Shown here one piece after another: positions 1 through 7,115 of a stretch of 7,345 nucleotides of DNA (positions are counted from its first letter, which is position 1; the number at the start of each line of letters is the position of its first letter). Origin of the DNA: Phycisphaerales bacterium (GTDB lineage Bacteria > Planctomycetota > Phycisphaerae > Phycisphaerales > UBA1924); NCBI GenBank assembly GCA_007124345.1, contig SLFH01000265.1, positions 1 through 7,345 on the forward strand, written 5' to 3'. The notes under the pieces were generated by a model. The model was not told where the DNA came from. It saw nothing but the letters and a program-made list of their open reading frames with translations, and ran no database searches. Position numbers and translations under genes: made by a program.

Positions 1-2495
1 AGCCCCCCGCTCGCGCTGAGTCCCAGCGGCCCGGAGCCGAGCGGGAAGGTCGTGGGCTCGATCTGGAACGAAAGCCTCGTCGCGGCGGAGAGCTCTGGAC
101 GCAACGCCATGTCCGGCGCGAAGCGTTCCAGCAAGTCCCGGGCGACCTCGGGGCGGACGGTCAGCGCGAGCGTGCCCCCGGTGGGCATCCCCTCGCGGTC
201 GAGCCCGGAAGTCAGGTTGATCTCTGTATCGCGCGAAAGTGCAACGAGCATCGCGCTGCGTCCCTGCGGCGTGCTCGCGACCTCCGCCCTCGCGGTCAGC
301 GTCGGGCCGGCGATCCGCTCGGCGAGGGCGGCAAGATCGACCGGCTCGCCCTTGGCGTCGGTCAGGATGTTTTTCAGATCAGCCGGGGCCATCGCCATGA
401 GCCCGAGCGGGGCGTCTCGCAGCTCGACAAAGCCAGAGCGAAGAACCGGCAGGAACGGGCCCTCTTCGGTCAGTGCTGCCAGCATCGCGTCGCGCCCGAG
501 CGCGAGTTCGGCATTCAGCCCGAAGTCCCGGCCCCCGCCTCTGAGGTTCGAGTCCAGCGTGAGGGCGATGGGCCCCTCCCCCGCCTCGCCCGGGCGCGAG
601 GCGTCGAGGACGAGGGCGATCGAGTCTGCGTCCAGCTCGCGTCCGTCGGCGTCCTGGAGTGTCCAGCCATCGAGCGCGACCCGCCCGGCGATCAGTGTAC
701 CGGTCATCGCTTCGCGCTCGAGCGGGAGGTCGAGGGAGGTGATCGCGAGCGAGACGCCGCCGCCGGTCGGCACGAGCTCGAAGCCCGCGTCGCGGATCCT
801 GTCGCCGATCATCGCGCTGGCGAGGTTGGCCCCGCCCGAGGCGGTGAGGGTGATCGGCTCTTCGACGCCGACCAGTCGGTCTTCCAGCAAACGCACGGCT
901 CCCGAAGCATTCAGGCGTTCGGCGCTGGCGACCAGCTTCAGGCGGCGTCCGGCGCCCTCGGCGAGCTCATCGGTGCCCGCTTCGATGTTCAGATCCAGCT
1001 CGGGCCCAATCGCCCCGGCGAGGGCCGTGCCCAATTCGCCGAGGAAGACTTCGAGGAGGTCGGTGCGAAGGCCGCTGACCGCGGCGGTCCCGCTGACGCC
1101 CTGGGGGTCGAAGCCGAAGCCCTCTGGCGAGACGACCCGGCCGAGGCGGATGTCGGCGACGAGCGAGCCCGCGTCGCGGTCGGCCAAGACCGCGCCGGCG
1201 CGGGCGCGGGTGTCCAACTCGCCATTTTCGTTCAGCGCCGCGTCGGCGCTCAGGCCGGTGAAGGCGAATGGCAGCCGCTCTGAGGCCGGCGGCATGATGG
1301 TGCCGCGGAGCGGGCCGGTCCGCACGCTGACTTGCGCACGAGGGGCCGACGACGGATTGGCCAGGTCGAGGCGCAACGCGTCGACGGTGATCTCCAGCGA
1401 GGGGTATTCGTCGAGGGTGATGGTTTCGGCGCGTTGGGCAATGGCGTCGGCGAACTCGGGGAGAGCGGCCATTACGCGCTCCCCGCGGATGCGTGCGCCG
1501 GTGGGGCCGGTGATCTCTGCAACGCCGTCGACGAGGGCGAGGGCGGCGCCGATCTCTGCGCCCTCTGCGAGGAGGCGGGCCTCGGCCGCCAGACGCCGCG
1601 GCGAGAACTCAATCGACGCCGCCAGGTCGAAGACGGGATCGAACGCGGCCAGCGCCCGGCCCCCAGACGCGACCGCCTGCTCACCCCCCAAGGGGAGCAA
1701 GACCCTGAGGAACGCGGTTTCGAGGCGCTGAGCCCGGGCGCTGGCGGTGAGTGAGAGGGCGTCGGGCGTGATGCGTCCGTCGCTGGCGGACCAGCCGCCC
1801 GCCTCGGCGGCGAGCTCGATCGACCCGACGCCGGGGGTCAGGGCGTCGATGGAGGGGCCGCGGACGGGGCGGGCGCTGAGCGTCAGGCTGATCGGTTCGC
1901 CGGCGCGGATCGAGGTCGAGCCGGTGATGTCGCGCAGGCCGACGACGCGTCCGGGCGACTCGGTCGGGTCTGCGTAAGTGATCTCGACCCCGTCGAGGCG
2001 GAGGCGGGCTCGCAGCGCGGGTGGGATCGAGGCGTCGGGCTTGTCTTCCCCGTCGTCTTCCAAGAGGGGGTGCAGGGCGCGGGTGAGGTTCAGGCGTCCG
2101 TCGTCGAGGCGGACGAGGTCGGCCCGGCCGCCGATGACGATCTCGCCGAGATCGCGCCCGCCGAAGGCGAGCTTGAGCAGGCCGACGCCGACCTCGGCCT
2201 CAATGCGTGCGACGCGGCCGGCGTCGGTGTCGAAGAGCTCGATCGGGCCGAGGCGCTGCACGCCCGTCCAAGCGAGGGAGAGGCGTTCGATGGAGGCGCT
2301 GCCGTCGATCGCGGCGTTGGCGCGTCGTTCGACGATGGGGCGTGCGATCGCGCCGATCAGCGGGGGCCCGAAGAACCAGACGCCGATGAGCAGGAAGAGG
2401 ACCGCGGCGACGCCGAAGGCGATCGCTCGGCGGAGCGGGCGACGCTTGGCGGGCTTGCCCGATGAGGGCTTGCTGGGGGATTTGCTCTGGGGCAT
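1..2495 (-). CDS. AsmA-like membrane-anchored large envelope protein, 3' end outside window
   Basis: My reading of the minus strand is open without a stop for 831 codons, from an ATG at 2495 to the left edge, so the C-terminus is missing. The N-terminus is basic and Ser/Pro/Lys-rich (residues 1-23) and is followed by one hydrophobic segment (about 24-43, AIAFGVAAVLFLLIGVWFFG), which predicts an inner-membrane anchor with the rest outside the cytoplasm. Residues 60-141 resemble the N-terminal pattern of AsmA-family proteins: a short SIERLSLAW strand, an IELFDTDAGRVARIE stretch, then DLVRLDDGRLNLTRAL. The remainder is rich in alternating beta-type segments with many Ala, Asp, Leu and Arg and shows no catalytic motif. 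AsmA/TamB-type proteins are linked to lipid transport and envelope assembly; that role is inferred here. A weak GAGAGG lies about 10 bases before the ATG. The gene follows the nusG terminator, so it probably has its own promoter, but I found none in the short gap. The coding call is firm; the family is moderately sure. Confidence 0.82.
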   Translation of the reverse strand, partial: MPQSKSPSKPSSGKPAKRRPLRRAIAFGVAAVLFLLIGVWFFGPPLIGAIARPIVERRANAAIDGSASIERLSLAWTGVQRLGPIELFDTDAGRVARIEAEVGVGLLKLAFGGRDLGEIVIGGRADLVRLDDGRLNLTRALHPLLEDDGEDKPDASIPPALRARLRLDGVEITYADPTESPGRVVGLRDITGSTSIRAGEPISLTLSARPVRGPSIDALTPGVGSIELAAEAGGWSASDGRITPDALSLTASARAQRLETAFLRVLLPLGGEQAVASGGRALAAFDPVFDLAASIEFSPRRLAAEARLLAEGAEIGAALALVDGVAEITGPTGARIRGERVMAALPEFADAIAQRAETITLDEYPSLEITVDALRLDLANPSSAPRAQVSVRTGPLRGTIMPPASERLPFAFTGLSADAALNENGELDTRARAGAVLADRDAGSLVADIRLGRVVSPEGFGFDPQGVSGTAAVSGLRTDLLEVFLGELGTALAGAIGPELDLNIEAGTDELAEGAGRRLKLVASAERLNASGAVRLLEDRLVGVEEPITLTASGGANLASAMIGDRIRDAGFELVPTGGGVSLAITSLDLPLEREAMTGTLIAGRVALDGWTLQDADGRELDADSIALVLDASRPGEAGEGPIALTLDSNLRGGGRDFGLNAELALGRDAMLAALTEEGPFLPVLRSGFVELRDAPLGLMAMAPADLKNILTDAKGEPVDLAALAERIAGPTLTARAEVASTPQGRSAMLVALSRDTEINLTSGLDREGMPTGGTLALTVRPEVARDLLERFAPDMALRPELSAATRLSFQIEPTTFPLGSGPLGLSASGG

Positions 2496-2530
2496 TGGCG
2501 TCGCGCCTCTCTTTACCGGCTCTGGTCGGA

Positions 2531-2562
2531 ACAAAACAATGCCCGGGCCGAGGGCCCGGGCA
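2531..2562 (-). terminator. Intrinsic terminator after nusG
   Basis: On the minus strand, 33 bases past the nusG stop, a perfect GC stem is formed by 2553-2561 and 2541-2549 (nine pairs, extended to ten by the T-A pair 2540/2562) with a 3-base loop. It is followed by ATTGTTTTGT, a U-rich tail. The plus strand has no comparable T-run after the stem, so the terminator acts on minus-strand transcripts and closes the nusG transcription unit before the AsmA-like gene. Confidence 0.8.
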
Positions 2563-2594
2563 AGTGTTTGCGCCAAAGTCGTTCTGGGCGGGGT

Positions 2595-3242
2595 TTACTC
2601 GCCTTCGGTCTTGCCGATCTGCCACTCTTCGAGGTCGATGGGGGCCTGACGCCCGAAGATGGTGACCAGGACGCGGACCTGGCCCTTGTCGGGCATGACC
2701 TCGTCGACGGTGCCCTCGTAGCCCTCAAAGGGGCCTTCCTTGATGGTGACGGCCTCGCCCTTCTCGAAGCTGAGCTTGACGATGGGCTCGTCCTCGGGCT
2801 TGCGGCTGTCGCGGAGCATCTTCTCGATCTCGTGCTCCTTCATCGGGGTGGGACGCCCGGCGGTGCCGACGAAGTCGCCGACGCCGGTGGTCTCCTTGAT
2901 GAGGAAGAAGACATCCTGGGGGATGCGTCCGTCGGGTTCGAGGCGCATCTCAACGAAGACATAGCCCGGGTAGAGCTTGGACTCGGTGATGCGCTGCTTG
3001 CCGCCCTTGATGGTCTTGGTCTTCTCGGTGGGGACGAGGATGCGTCCGACCGAGTCGGTCATGCCCTCGATCTGGACCTTGCGCAGGAGCGTCTCGCGGA
3101 CCGAGTTCTCCTTGTTGGACTGCACGCGGAGGACGAACCAGTCCATCCCGGCACGGCGCATCGGCTCGTCTTCGGGGATGACATCGGTCTGCTCGTTGGG
3201 GCGTCCGTCGAGTGCTTCTGCGGCGTGCTGTTCGTCGGTCAT
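2595..3242 (-). CDS. nusG: Transcription termination/antitermination factor NusG
   Basis: The product is a 215-residue NusG, the RNA-polymerase-binding elongation factor that also contacts Rho or ribosomal protein S10. After a 32-residue acidic, unstructured-looking N-terminal extension, the NGN domain runs from about residue 33 (MDWFVLRVQSNKE) to about 145 and includes the typical KLYPGYVFVEM segment (89-99). The KOW domain spans about 158-209, with GEAVTIKEGPFEGYEGTV and a terminal VTIFGRQAPIDLE stretch. The start at 3242 was chosen because GGGAG sits 8 bases upstream. A longer in-frame ATG at 3356 would fall in the T-run of the secE terminator, and the internal ATG at 3146 lacks a good ribosome binding site. 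NusG is normally about 180 residues, so the excess is the N-terminal tail. An intrinsic terminator separates it from secE and another follows it, which suggests expression at least partly independent of secE. Confidence 0.96.
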   Translation of the reverse strand: MTDEQHAAEALDGRPNEQTDVIPEDEPMRRAGMDWFVLRVQSNKENSVRETLLRKVQIEGMTDSVGRILVPTEKTKTIKGGKQRITESKLYPGYVFVEMRLEPDGRIPQDVFFLIKETTGVGDFVGTAGRPTPMKEHEIEKMLRDSRKPEDEPIVKLSFEKGEAVTIKEGPFEGYEGTVDEVMPDKGQVRVLVTIFGRQAPIDLEEWQIGKTEGE

Positions 3243-3354
3243 CGGTGAAACTCCCGGTCTGGGTCGGGCGGAGACGGGCGGGCCAGCCGCCGTTCCGGGG
3301 GGGTCGCGCCGGTCCGGAAGGGGCCGGCGACGCTCACGAGCAATGGTACGGGCC

Positions 3355-3380
3355 AAAAAAACGCCCCGCGTTCTGCGGGG
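3355..3380 (-). terminator. Intrinsic terminator between secE and nusG
   Basis: Reading the minus strand, CCCCGC (3380-3375) pairs with GCGGGG (3369-3364) across a 5-base AGAAC loop. After CG follows an uninterrupted run of seven Ts (3361-3355). This is a textbook Rho-independent terminator about 45 bases after the secE stop and about 110 bases before the nusG start. No T-run follows the stem on the plus strand. It should end most transcripts coming from tuf-rpmG-secE, or act as an attenuator that limits read-through into nusG. Confidence 0.87.
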
Positions 3381-3425
3381 TCGGTCGGAACGATCATAGG
3401 CCCCGGAAGCGTCCCCGAGGGGGGC

Positions 3426-4100
3426 TCAGCGTTCCAGAACGCCGACGAGCTGGAAGAACTGGGAAAAGCCCAGGTCGATCACGAAGAGGAAGGCGGAGAT
3501 CAGGAAGGAGGCGGCGACGACGACCCATGTCGAGCCGATGACCTCCTTGCGGGTGGACCAGTTGACCTTCTTCATCTCGCCGTCGGTGGCGATGAGGAAC
3601 TCGCTGGTCCGCTTCTTGACGCCAACGAAGTAGTAGACAATCAGGGCGCCGATGAGCAGGATGACGCCCAGGGCGATGGTCTGGAGTGTGACGGTGTTGA
3701 CGATCGGCTCGCCGCGGATGGTGCCCGCGACCTCGCCGACGAACGCGGCGTCTGTGGTTCTGACCTCGGTGATGCGTCTGAGCTCCGCGCCTGGCACGAG
3801 CTGCATGTTGCGGATTCGCCCTCGTTCGCCGGTGGCGCTGACGGTGTCCGCCGCGACGCCCGAGCCGACCTCGACGAGCCGTCCGGCGTCGTCGGGCGAC
3901 ATGAGCGTGACGGTGTCGCCGGGCTGGAGCTCGCCCTGGACGGCGAAGAAGGGGACCTCGTAGAAAGCGACGGGGAGTCGGACGGCGCCGATCTGCTGCC
4001 AGGCCCAGCCGCCGGCGGCCAGGACGATCATGCCCGCGCCGATGGCGGTGAGGACGCGGACCCAGTATCCCTGCCCCGGCTTGTAGATCCCGAATGCCAT
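3426..4100 (-). CDS. secE: Preprotein translocase subunit SecE with enlarged extracytoplasmic insert
   Basis: SecE is the small essential subunit that clamps SecY in the inner-membrane protein-export channel. The C-terminal 65 residues are typical: an amphipathic helix with EMKKVNWSTRKEV (175-187), the family's signature, then a transmembrane helix at about 191-213. The 224-residue length is unusual. There is an extra N-terminal transmembrane helix (about 14-34), then about 100 hydrophilic residues (35-138) that contain VQGELQPGDTVTLMSP and are predicted to lie outside the cytoplasm, then a second helix (about 139-160). Most bacterial SecE proteins are 60-90 residues with one helix; the E. 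coli protein has three helices but is only about 127 residues. The start at 4100 was chosen because the protein then opens with MAFGIYKPGQGYW; a longer start at 4154 would overlap tRNA-Trp. The ribosome binding site is weak (GAGG about 11 bases upstream). It lies between tRNA-Trp and nusG, the usual place for secE. Confidence 0.93.
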   Translation of the reverse strand: MAFGIYKPGQGYWVRVLTAIGAGMIVLAAGGWAWQQIGAVRLPVAFYEVPFFAVQGELQPGDTVTLMSPDDAGRLVEVGSGVAADTVSATGERGRIRNMQLVPGAELRRITEVRTTDAAFVGEVAGTIRGEPIVNTVTLQTIALGVILLIGALIVYYFVGVKKRTSEFLIATDGEMKKVNWSTRKEVIGSTWVVVAASFLISAFLFVIDLGFSQFFQLVGVLER

Positions 4101-4151
4101 GATGCGTTGGGCCTCGCTTGGTTGGGCGGCTCTCCGCCCTTGGTGTTCAAG

Positions 4152-4224
4152 CACGCCAGGAGGGACTCGAACCCCCGACCGGTGGATTTGGAATCCACTG
4201 CTCTACCAACTGAGCTACTGGCGT
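4152..4224 (-). tRNA. tRNA-Trp (anticodon CCA)
   Basis: The 73-base minus-strand cloverleaf has a 7-pair acceptor stem (ACGCCAG with CTGGCGT), a D-arm GCTC-AGTTGGTA-GAGC, an anticodon arm GTGGA-TTCCAAA-TCCAC with CCA at the anticodon position, a 5-base variable loop, and a T-arm GGGGG-TTCGAGT-CCCTC with one G-U pair. The discriminator base is G. The 3' CCA is not encoded (CTT follows) and must be added by nucleotidyltransferase. It lies between rpmG and secE, as in many bacteria, and is probably excised from the operon transcript. Confidence 0.97.
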
Positions 4225-4273
4225 CCGGTCGCAGTGCGGTCGGGGCTCTGCGGCCGCCCCGGGAGCGCCTCGA

Positions 4274-4456
4274 TCACTTGCGCTTGACTCTGTGGAGCGT
4301 GTGCTTGCGGAGTCGGGGCGAGAACTTCATGAACCCGCTCTTGATCTTCTCGTCGATGCCGCCCTTGACATTGATGCTGGTGCGGTAGTTCAGGTCTCCG
4401 CTCTCGGAGCACTGCAGCCAGACATACTCACGGGCAGCACCTTTTTTCTTCGCCAT
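4274..4456 (-). CDS. rpmG: 50S ribosomal protein bL33
   Basis: The product is a 60-residue, strongly basic L33, a protein of the large ribosomal subunit near the E site. The sequence shows the family pattern: MAKKKGAAREYVWLQCSESG at the N-terminus, then a GDLNYRT segment (20-26) and SPRLRKHTLH (46-55) near the end. Only Cys16 remains of the two CxxC pairs found in zinc-binding L33 proteins. The second position of the first pair is Ser, and Ser replaces the Cys in the later CPRL motif. It is therefore a zinc-independent (C-minus) form. GAGG lies 8 bases before the ATG. The gene sits 162 bases downstream of tuf and 49 bases before tRNA-Trp in the same direction. Confidence 0.95.
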   Translation of the reverse strand: MAKKKGAAREYVWLQCSESGDLNYRTSINVKGGIDEKIKSGFMKFSPRLRKHTLHRVKRK

Positions 4457-4500
4457 GGCGTACGCCTCGCTGGATGGCCCGGTTCGCGTCCGGGGCTTTC

Positions 4501-4614
4501 CCGGCCCCGGCGCTGTGGCGCGGGGCCGGTACGGGAACTTCTTTCGGGAATCGGCCCGCGGACCTTTCGGGGCGCCGCGGGCCGTTGCTTGGGGCTCCGG
4601 CCTCGGAGGGCCGG
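4501..4614 (-). other. Three tandem GC hairpins in the tuf-rpmG spacer
   Basis: The spacer holds three consecutive perfect inverted repeats. In transcript order these are 4609-4614 with 4597-4602 (6 pairs, 6-base loop), starting 5 bases after the tuf stop; 4575-4584 with 4552-4561 (10 pairs, 13-base loop); and 4521-4529 with 4501-4509 (9 pairs, with a further 3 pairs inside the loop). None is followed by a T-run, so they are not standard intrinsic terminators. They could slow 3' exonucleases or guide processing, so that tuf mRNA outlasts rpmG mRNA; that role is inferred. Confidence 0.6.
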
Positions 4615-4618
4615 GGGA

Positions 4619-5818
<1,200 letters not shown>

Positions 5819-6132
5819 CGGAGCCTTTCCTCCACCTTGGTGCCGGGACCATCGCCCGGGCGTCCCATTGTGCTTCGTGGGCCACCGATGCTTCTGGTCG
5901 GCCCGATCGTCAAAAACGCTTGCTGCTGCCGGCGGAACGCCCGCCGACCCCCCGCGATCCTTGCGGGTGCTTTGCCGCCTGTCCCCGGCCGAACCGAAAG
6001 ACTCGGGACCGGAACCGGCGGCAGAGGGGATTGTTGCCGCGCCCGGCGTCGAGTCGAGCCCCAGACGCCCCGACCGAACGATTGACCCGGCCGGACGCCC
6101 CTCACGGAGGCCCGCCGGGGGCGCTTCTCAAG
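5819..6132 (-). other. Structured, gene-free leader between tRNA-Thr and tuf
   Basis: I see no protein or RNA gene in these 314 bases. They contain several inverted repeats: 6018-6023 with 6035-6040 (6 pairs), 5930-5935 with 5941-5946 (6 pairs, 5-base loop) and 5951-5955 with 5963-5967 (5 pairs). A GGGAC/GTCCC repeat lies shortly before the tuf ribosome binding site. None is followed closely by a long T-run, so no terminator is called. The stretch could be the 5' untranslated region of tuf left after tRNA-Thr is cut out, with possible regulatory folds. Confidence 0.5.
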
Positions 6133-6204
6133 AGCCGCTAAAGGGATTTGAACCCTTGACCTCACCCTTACCAAGGGTGCGCTCTACCACTGAGCTATAG
6201 CGGC
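6133..6204 (-). tRNA. tRNA-Thr (anticodon GGT)
   Basis: The 72-base minus-strand cloverleaf has a 7-pair acceptor stem (GCCGCTA with TAGCGGC), a D-arm GCTC-AGTGGTA-GAGC, an anticodon arm CACCC-TTGGTAA-GGGTG with GGT at the anticodon position, a variable loop AGGTC, and a T-arm AAGGG-TTCAAAT-CCCTT. The discriminator base is T and CCA is not encoded. Its position just upstream of tuf matches the thrT-tufB order of E. coli, and it begins about 23 bases after the predicted transcription start. Confidence 0.97.
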
Positions 6205-6233
6205 CGCGCACGGCCGGACCGCCGCGGGTCGGC

Positions 6234-6261
6234 ATGATATCCGACAGGCCGGCGCGGTCAA
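6234..6261 (-). promoter_or_regulatory. Sigma-70-type promoter for the tRNA-Thr/tuf unit
   Basis: On the minus strand, TTGACC (6261-6256, five of six matches to the -35 consensus) is followed after a 16-base spacer by TATCAT (6239-6234, five of six matches to the -10 consensus). Transcription would start near 6227, about 23 bases before the 5' end of tRNA-Thr. In a region this GC-rich the match is unlikely to be chance, and it fits a strongly expressed tRNA/EF-Tu operon. Confidence 0.8.
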
Positions 6262-6378
6262 CGCGGGCGACCCGGCCCTTGGAAACATCCGGGCCGCACT
6301 GCCGGGGGCGCCGCCCACAGATATGCGTGCTTTGTTCGCACCAGATCGGAGGCCTTGCACGAGCCGCGCCAACCGCGC

Positions 6379-6999
6379 TCAGCCCTTGGCGAGCACCCGC
6401 CGATCGACGAGGAGCTTGAGGCACTCGGCGACGCACTCATCGACCGAGCGGCCCTCGGTGTTGATCGTCAGCTCGGCCTTCTCGGGGGCCTCGTAGGGAT
6501 CGTCGATGCCGGTGAAACCTTTGATCTCCCCGGCGCGGGCCTTCTTGTACAGCCCCTTGGGGTCGCGCTGCTCGCAGACCTCCAGCGGCGTGTCGACGAA
6601 GACCTCGATAAACCCGAGCCCGGCGTCGTCGTGCAGCTTGCGGCAGAGGTCACGGTCGGCCCGGTAGGGGCTGATGAAGCTGGTGAGGGCGATAGCGCCC
6701 GAGTCGGCGAAGAGCTTGGCGACCTCGCCGATCCGCCGGATGTTCTCGGCGCGGTCCTCGGCGCTGAAGCCGAGGTTCTTGTTCAGGCCGTGGCGGACAT
6801 TGTCGCCGTCGAGGCGGTAGGCGTTGATGCCTTTGTTGACGAGCGTCTGTTCGAGAGCGGAGGCGATAGTGCTCTTGCCAGAGGCGGAGAGGCCTGTGAA
6901 CCAGAGGGTGGCGCCTCGGGTGCCCAGGGCCTTCCAACGCTCGTCGCGAGAGAGGTCGCCTTCGTGCCAGTGGATGTTGGTGGGTTTGGTCTCGATCAT
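6379..6999 (-). CDS. cysC: Adenylylsulfate (APS) kinase
   Basis: The product is 206 residues, the normal length for a stand-alone APS kinase. It phosphorylates adenylylsulfate with ATP to give PAPS, the activated sulfate used in assimilation and sulfation. The Walker A loop is GLSASGKS (36-43). It is followed by LDGDNVR (63-69), the LGFSAEDRAENIRRIGEVA segment typical of the family (76-94), SFISPYR (107-113), which holds the family's reactive serine, and the GLYKKARAGEIKGFTGIDDPYE region of the substrate lid. There is no fused sulfate adenylyltransferase domain, and no cysD/cysN/sat partner lies in the window. The start at 6999 is supported by GAGGAG 8 bases upstream. The gene is followed by the tRNA-Thr promoter with no clear intrinsic terminator, so some read-through into the tuf unit is possible. 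It is divergent from the pterin-synthase-family gene. Confidence 0.96.
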   Translation of the reverse strand: MIETKPTNIHWHEGDLSRDERWKALGTRGATLWFTGLSASGKSTIASALEQTLVNKGINAYRLDGDNVRHGLNKNLGFSAEDRAENIRRIGEVAKLFADSGAIALTSFISPYRADRDLCRKLHDDAGLGFIEVFVDTPLEVCEQRDPKGLYKKARAGEIKGFTGIDDPYEAPEKAELTINTEGRSVDECVAECLKLLVDRRVLAKG

Positions 7000-7036
7000 C
7001 GGGTCCGCTCCTCTTTTTTGGACCTGTGGGGAGCCG

Positions 7037-7042
7037 ATCTTA
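7037..7042 (-). promoter_or_regulatory. Weak candidate -10 box for cysC
   Basis: TAAGAT on the minus strand matches the -10 consensus at four of six positions. It would place transcription start about 30 bases before the cysC ATG, leaving room for its ribosome binding site. No recognisable -35 box lies at the right distance, so this is only a candidate. Confidence 0.22.
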
Positions 7043-7103
7043 GGCGCTCCTGCTTTCCGGCCCCGCCATCGGCCCGCTTCCAGGGGGGCCGGAGGCGTCC
7101 GGT

Positions 7104-7109
7104 TATACT
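7104..7109 (+). promoter_or_regulatory. -10 box of the pterin-synthase-family gene, predicted leaderless
   Basis: TATACT on the plus strand matches the -10 consensus at five of six positions. Its end lies 6 bases before the ATG at 7116, so transcription would begin at or within a base or so of the start codon. No Shine-Dalgarno sequence is present in that gap. The -35 region (around 7078-7083) is a poor match. Confidence 0.5.
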
Positions 7110-7115
7110 CGCCCG

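Noticed and set aside
52..1731. A 559-codon open frame on the plus strand
   Set aside because: It lies opposite the AsmA-like gene, is dominated by Arg, Ser, Ala and Pro as expected from antisense GC-rich codons, and matches no family; the minus strand is open through the same interval with a membrane anchor and AsmA-like pattern.
2568..3248. A 226-codon open frame on the plus strand
   Set aside because: It is antisense to nusG, and its Leu/Asp/Gly-rich content mirrors nusG codons on the other strand.
3243..3356. Extended nusG start at 3356
   Set aside because: The extra 38 residues are Arg/Pro-rich and unlike NusG, the ATG overlaps the terminator T-run, and the start at 3242 has a good ribosome binding site.
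3393..3398. TATGAT on the minus strand as a nusG promoter -10 box
   Set aside because: Transcription from it would start just before the secE terminator and be ended at once, and there is no -35 match.
4101..4154. Extended secE start at 4154
   Set aside because: It would begin inside the 3' end of tRNA-Trp and adds non-conserved residues before MAFGIYKPG.
5885..5913. TTGACG on the minus strand (5913-5908) as a tuf-proximal promoter
   Set aside because: The hexamer 17 bases downstream is CATCGG, only two of six matches to the -10 consensus.
6262..6378. A terminator after cysC
   Set aside because: Short GC inverted repeats are present but none is followed by a T-run.
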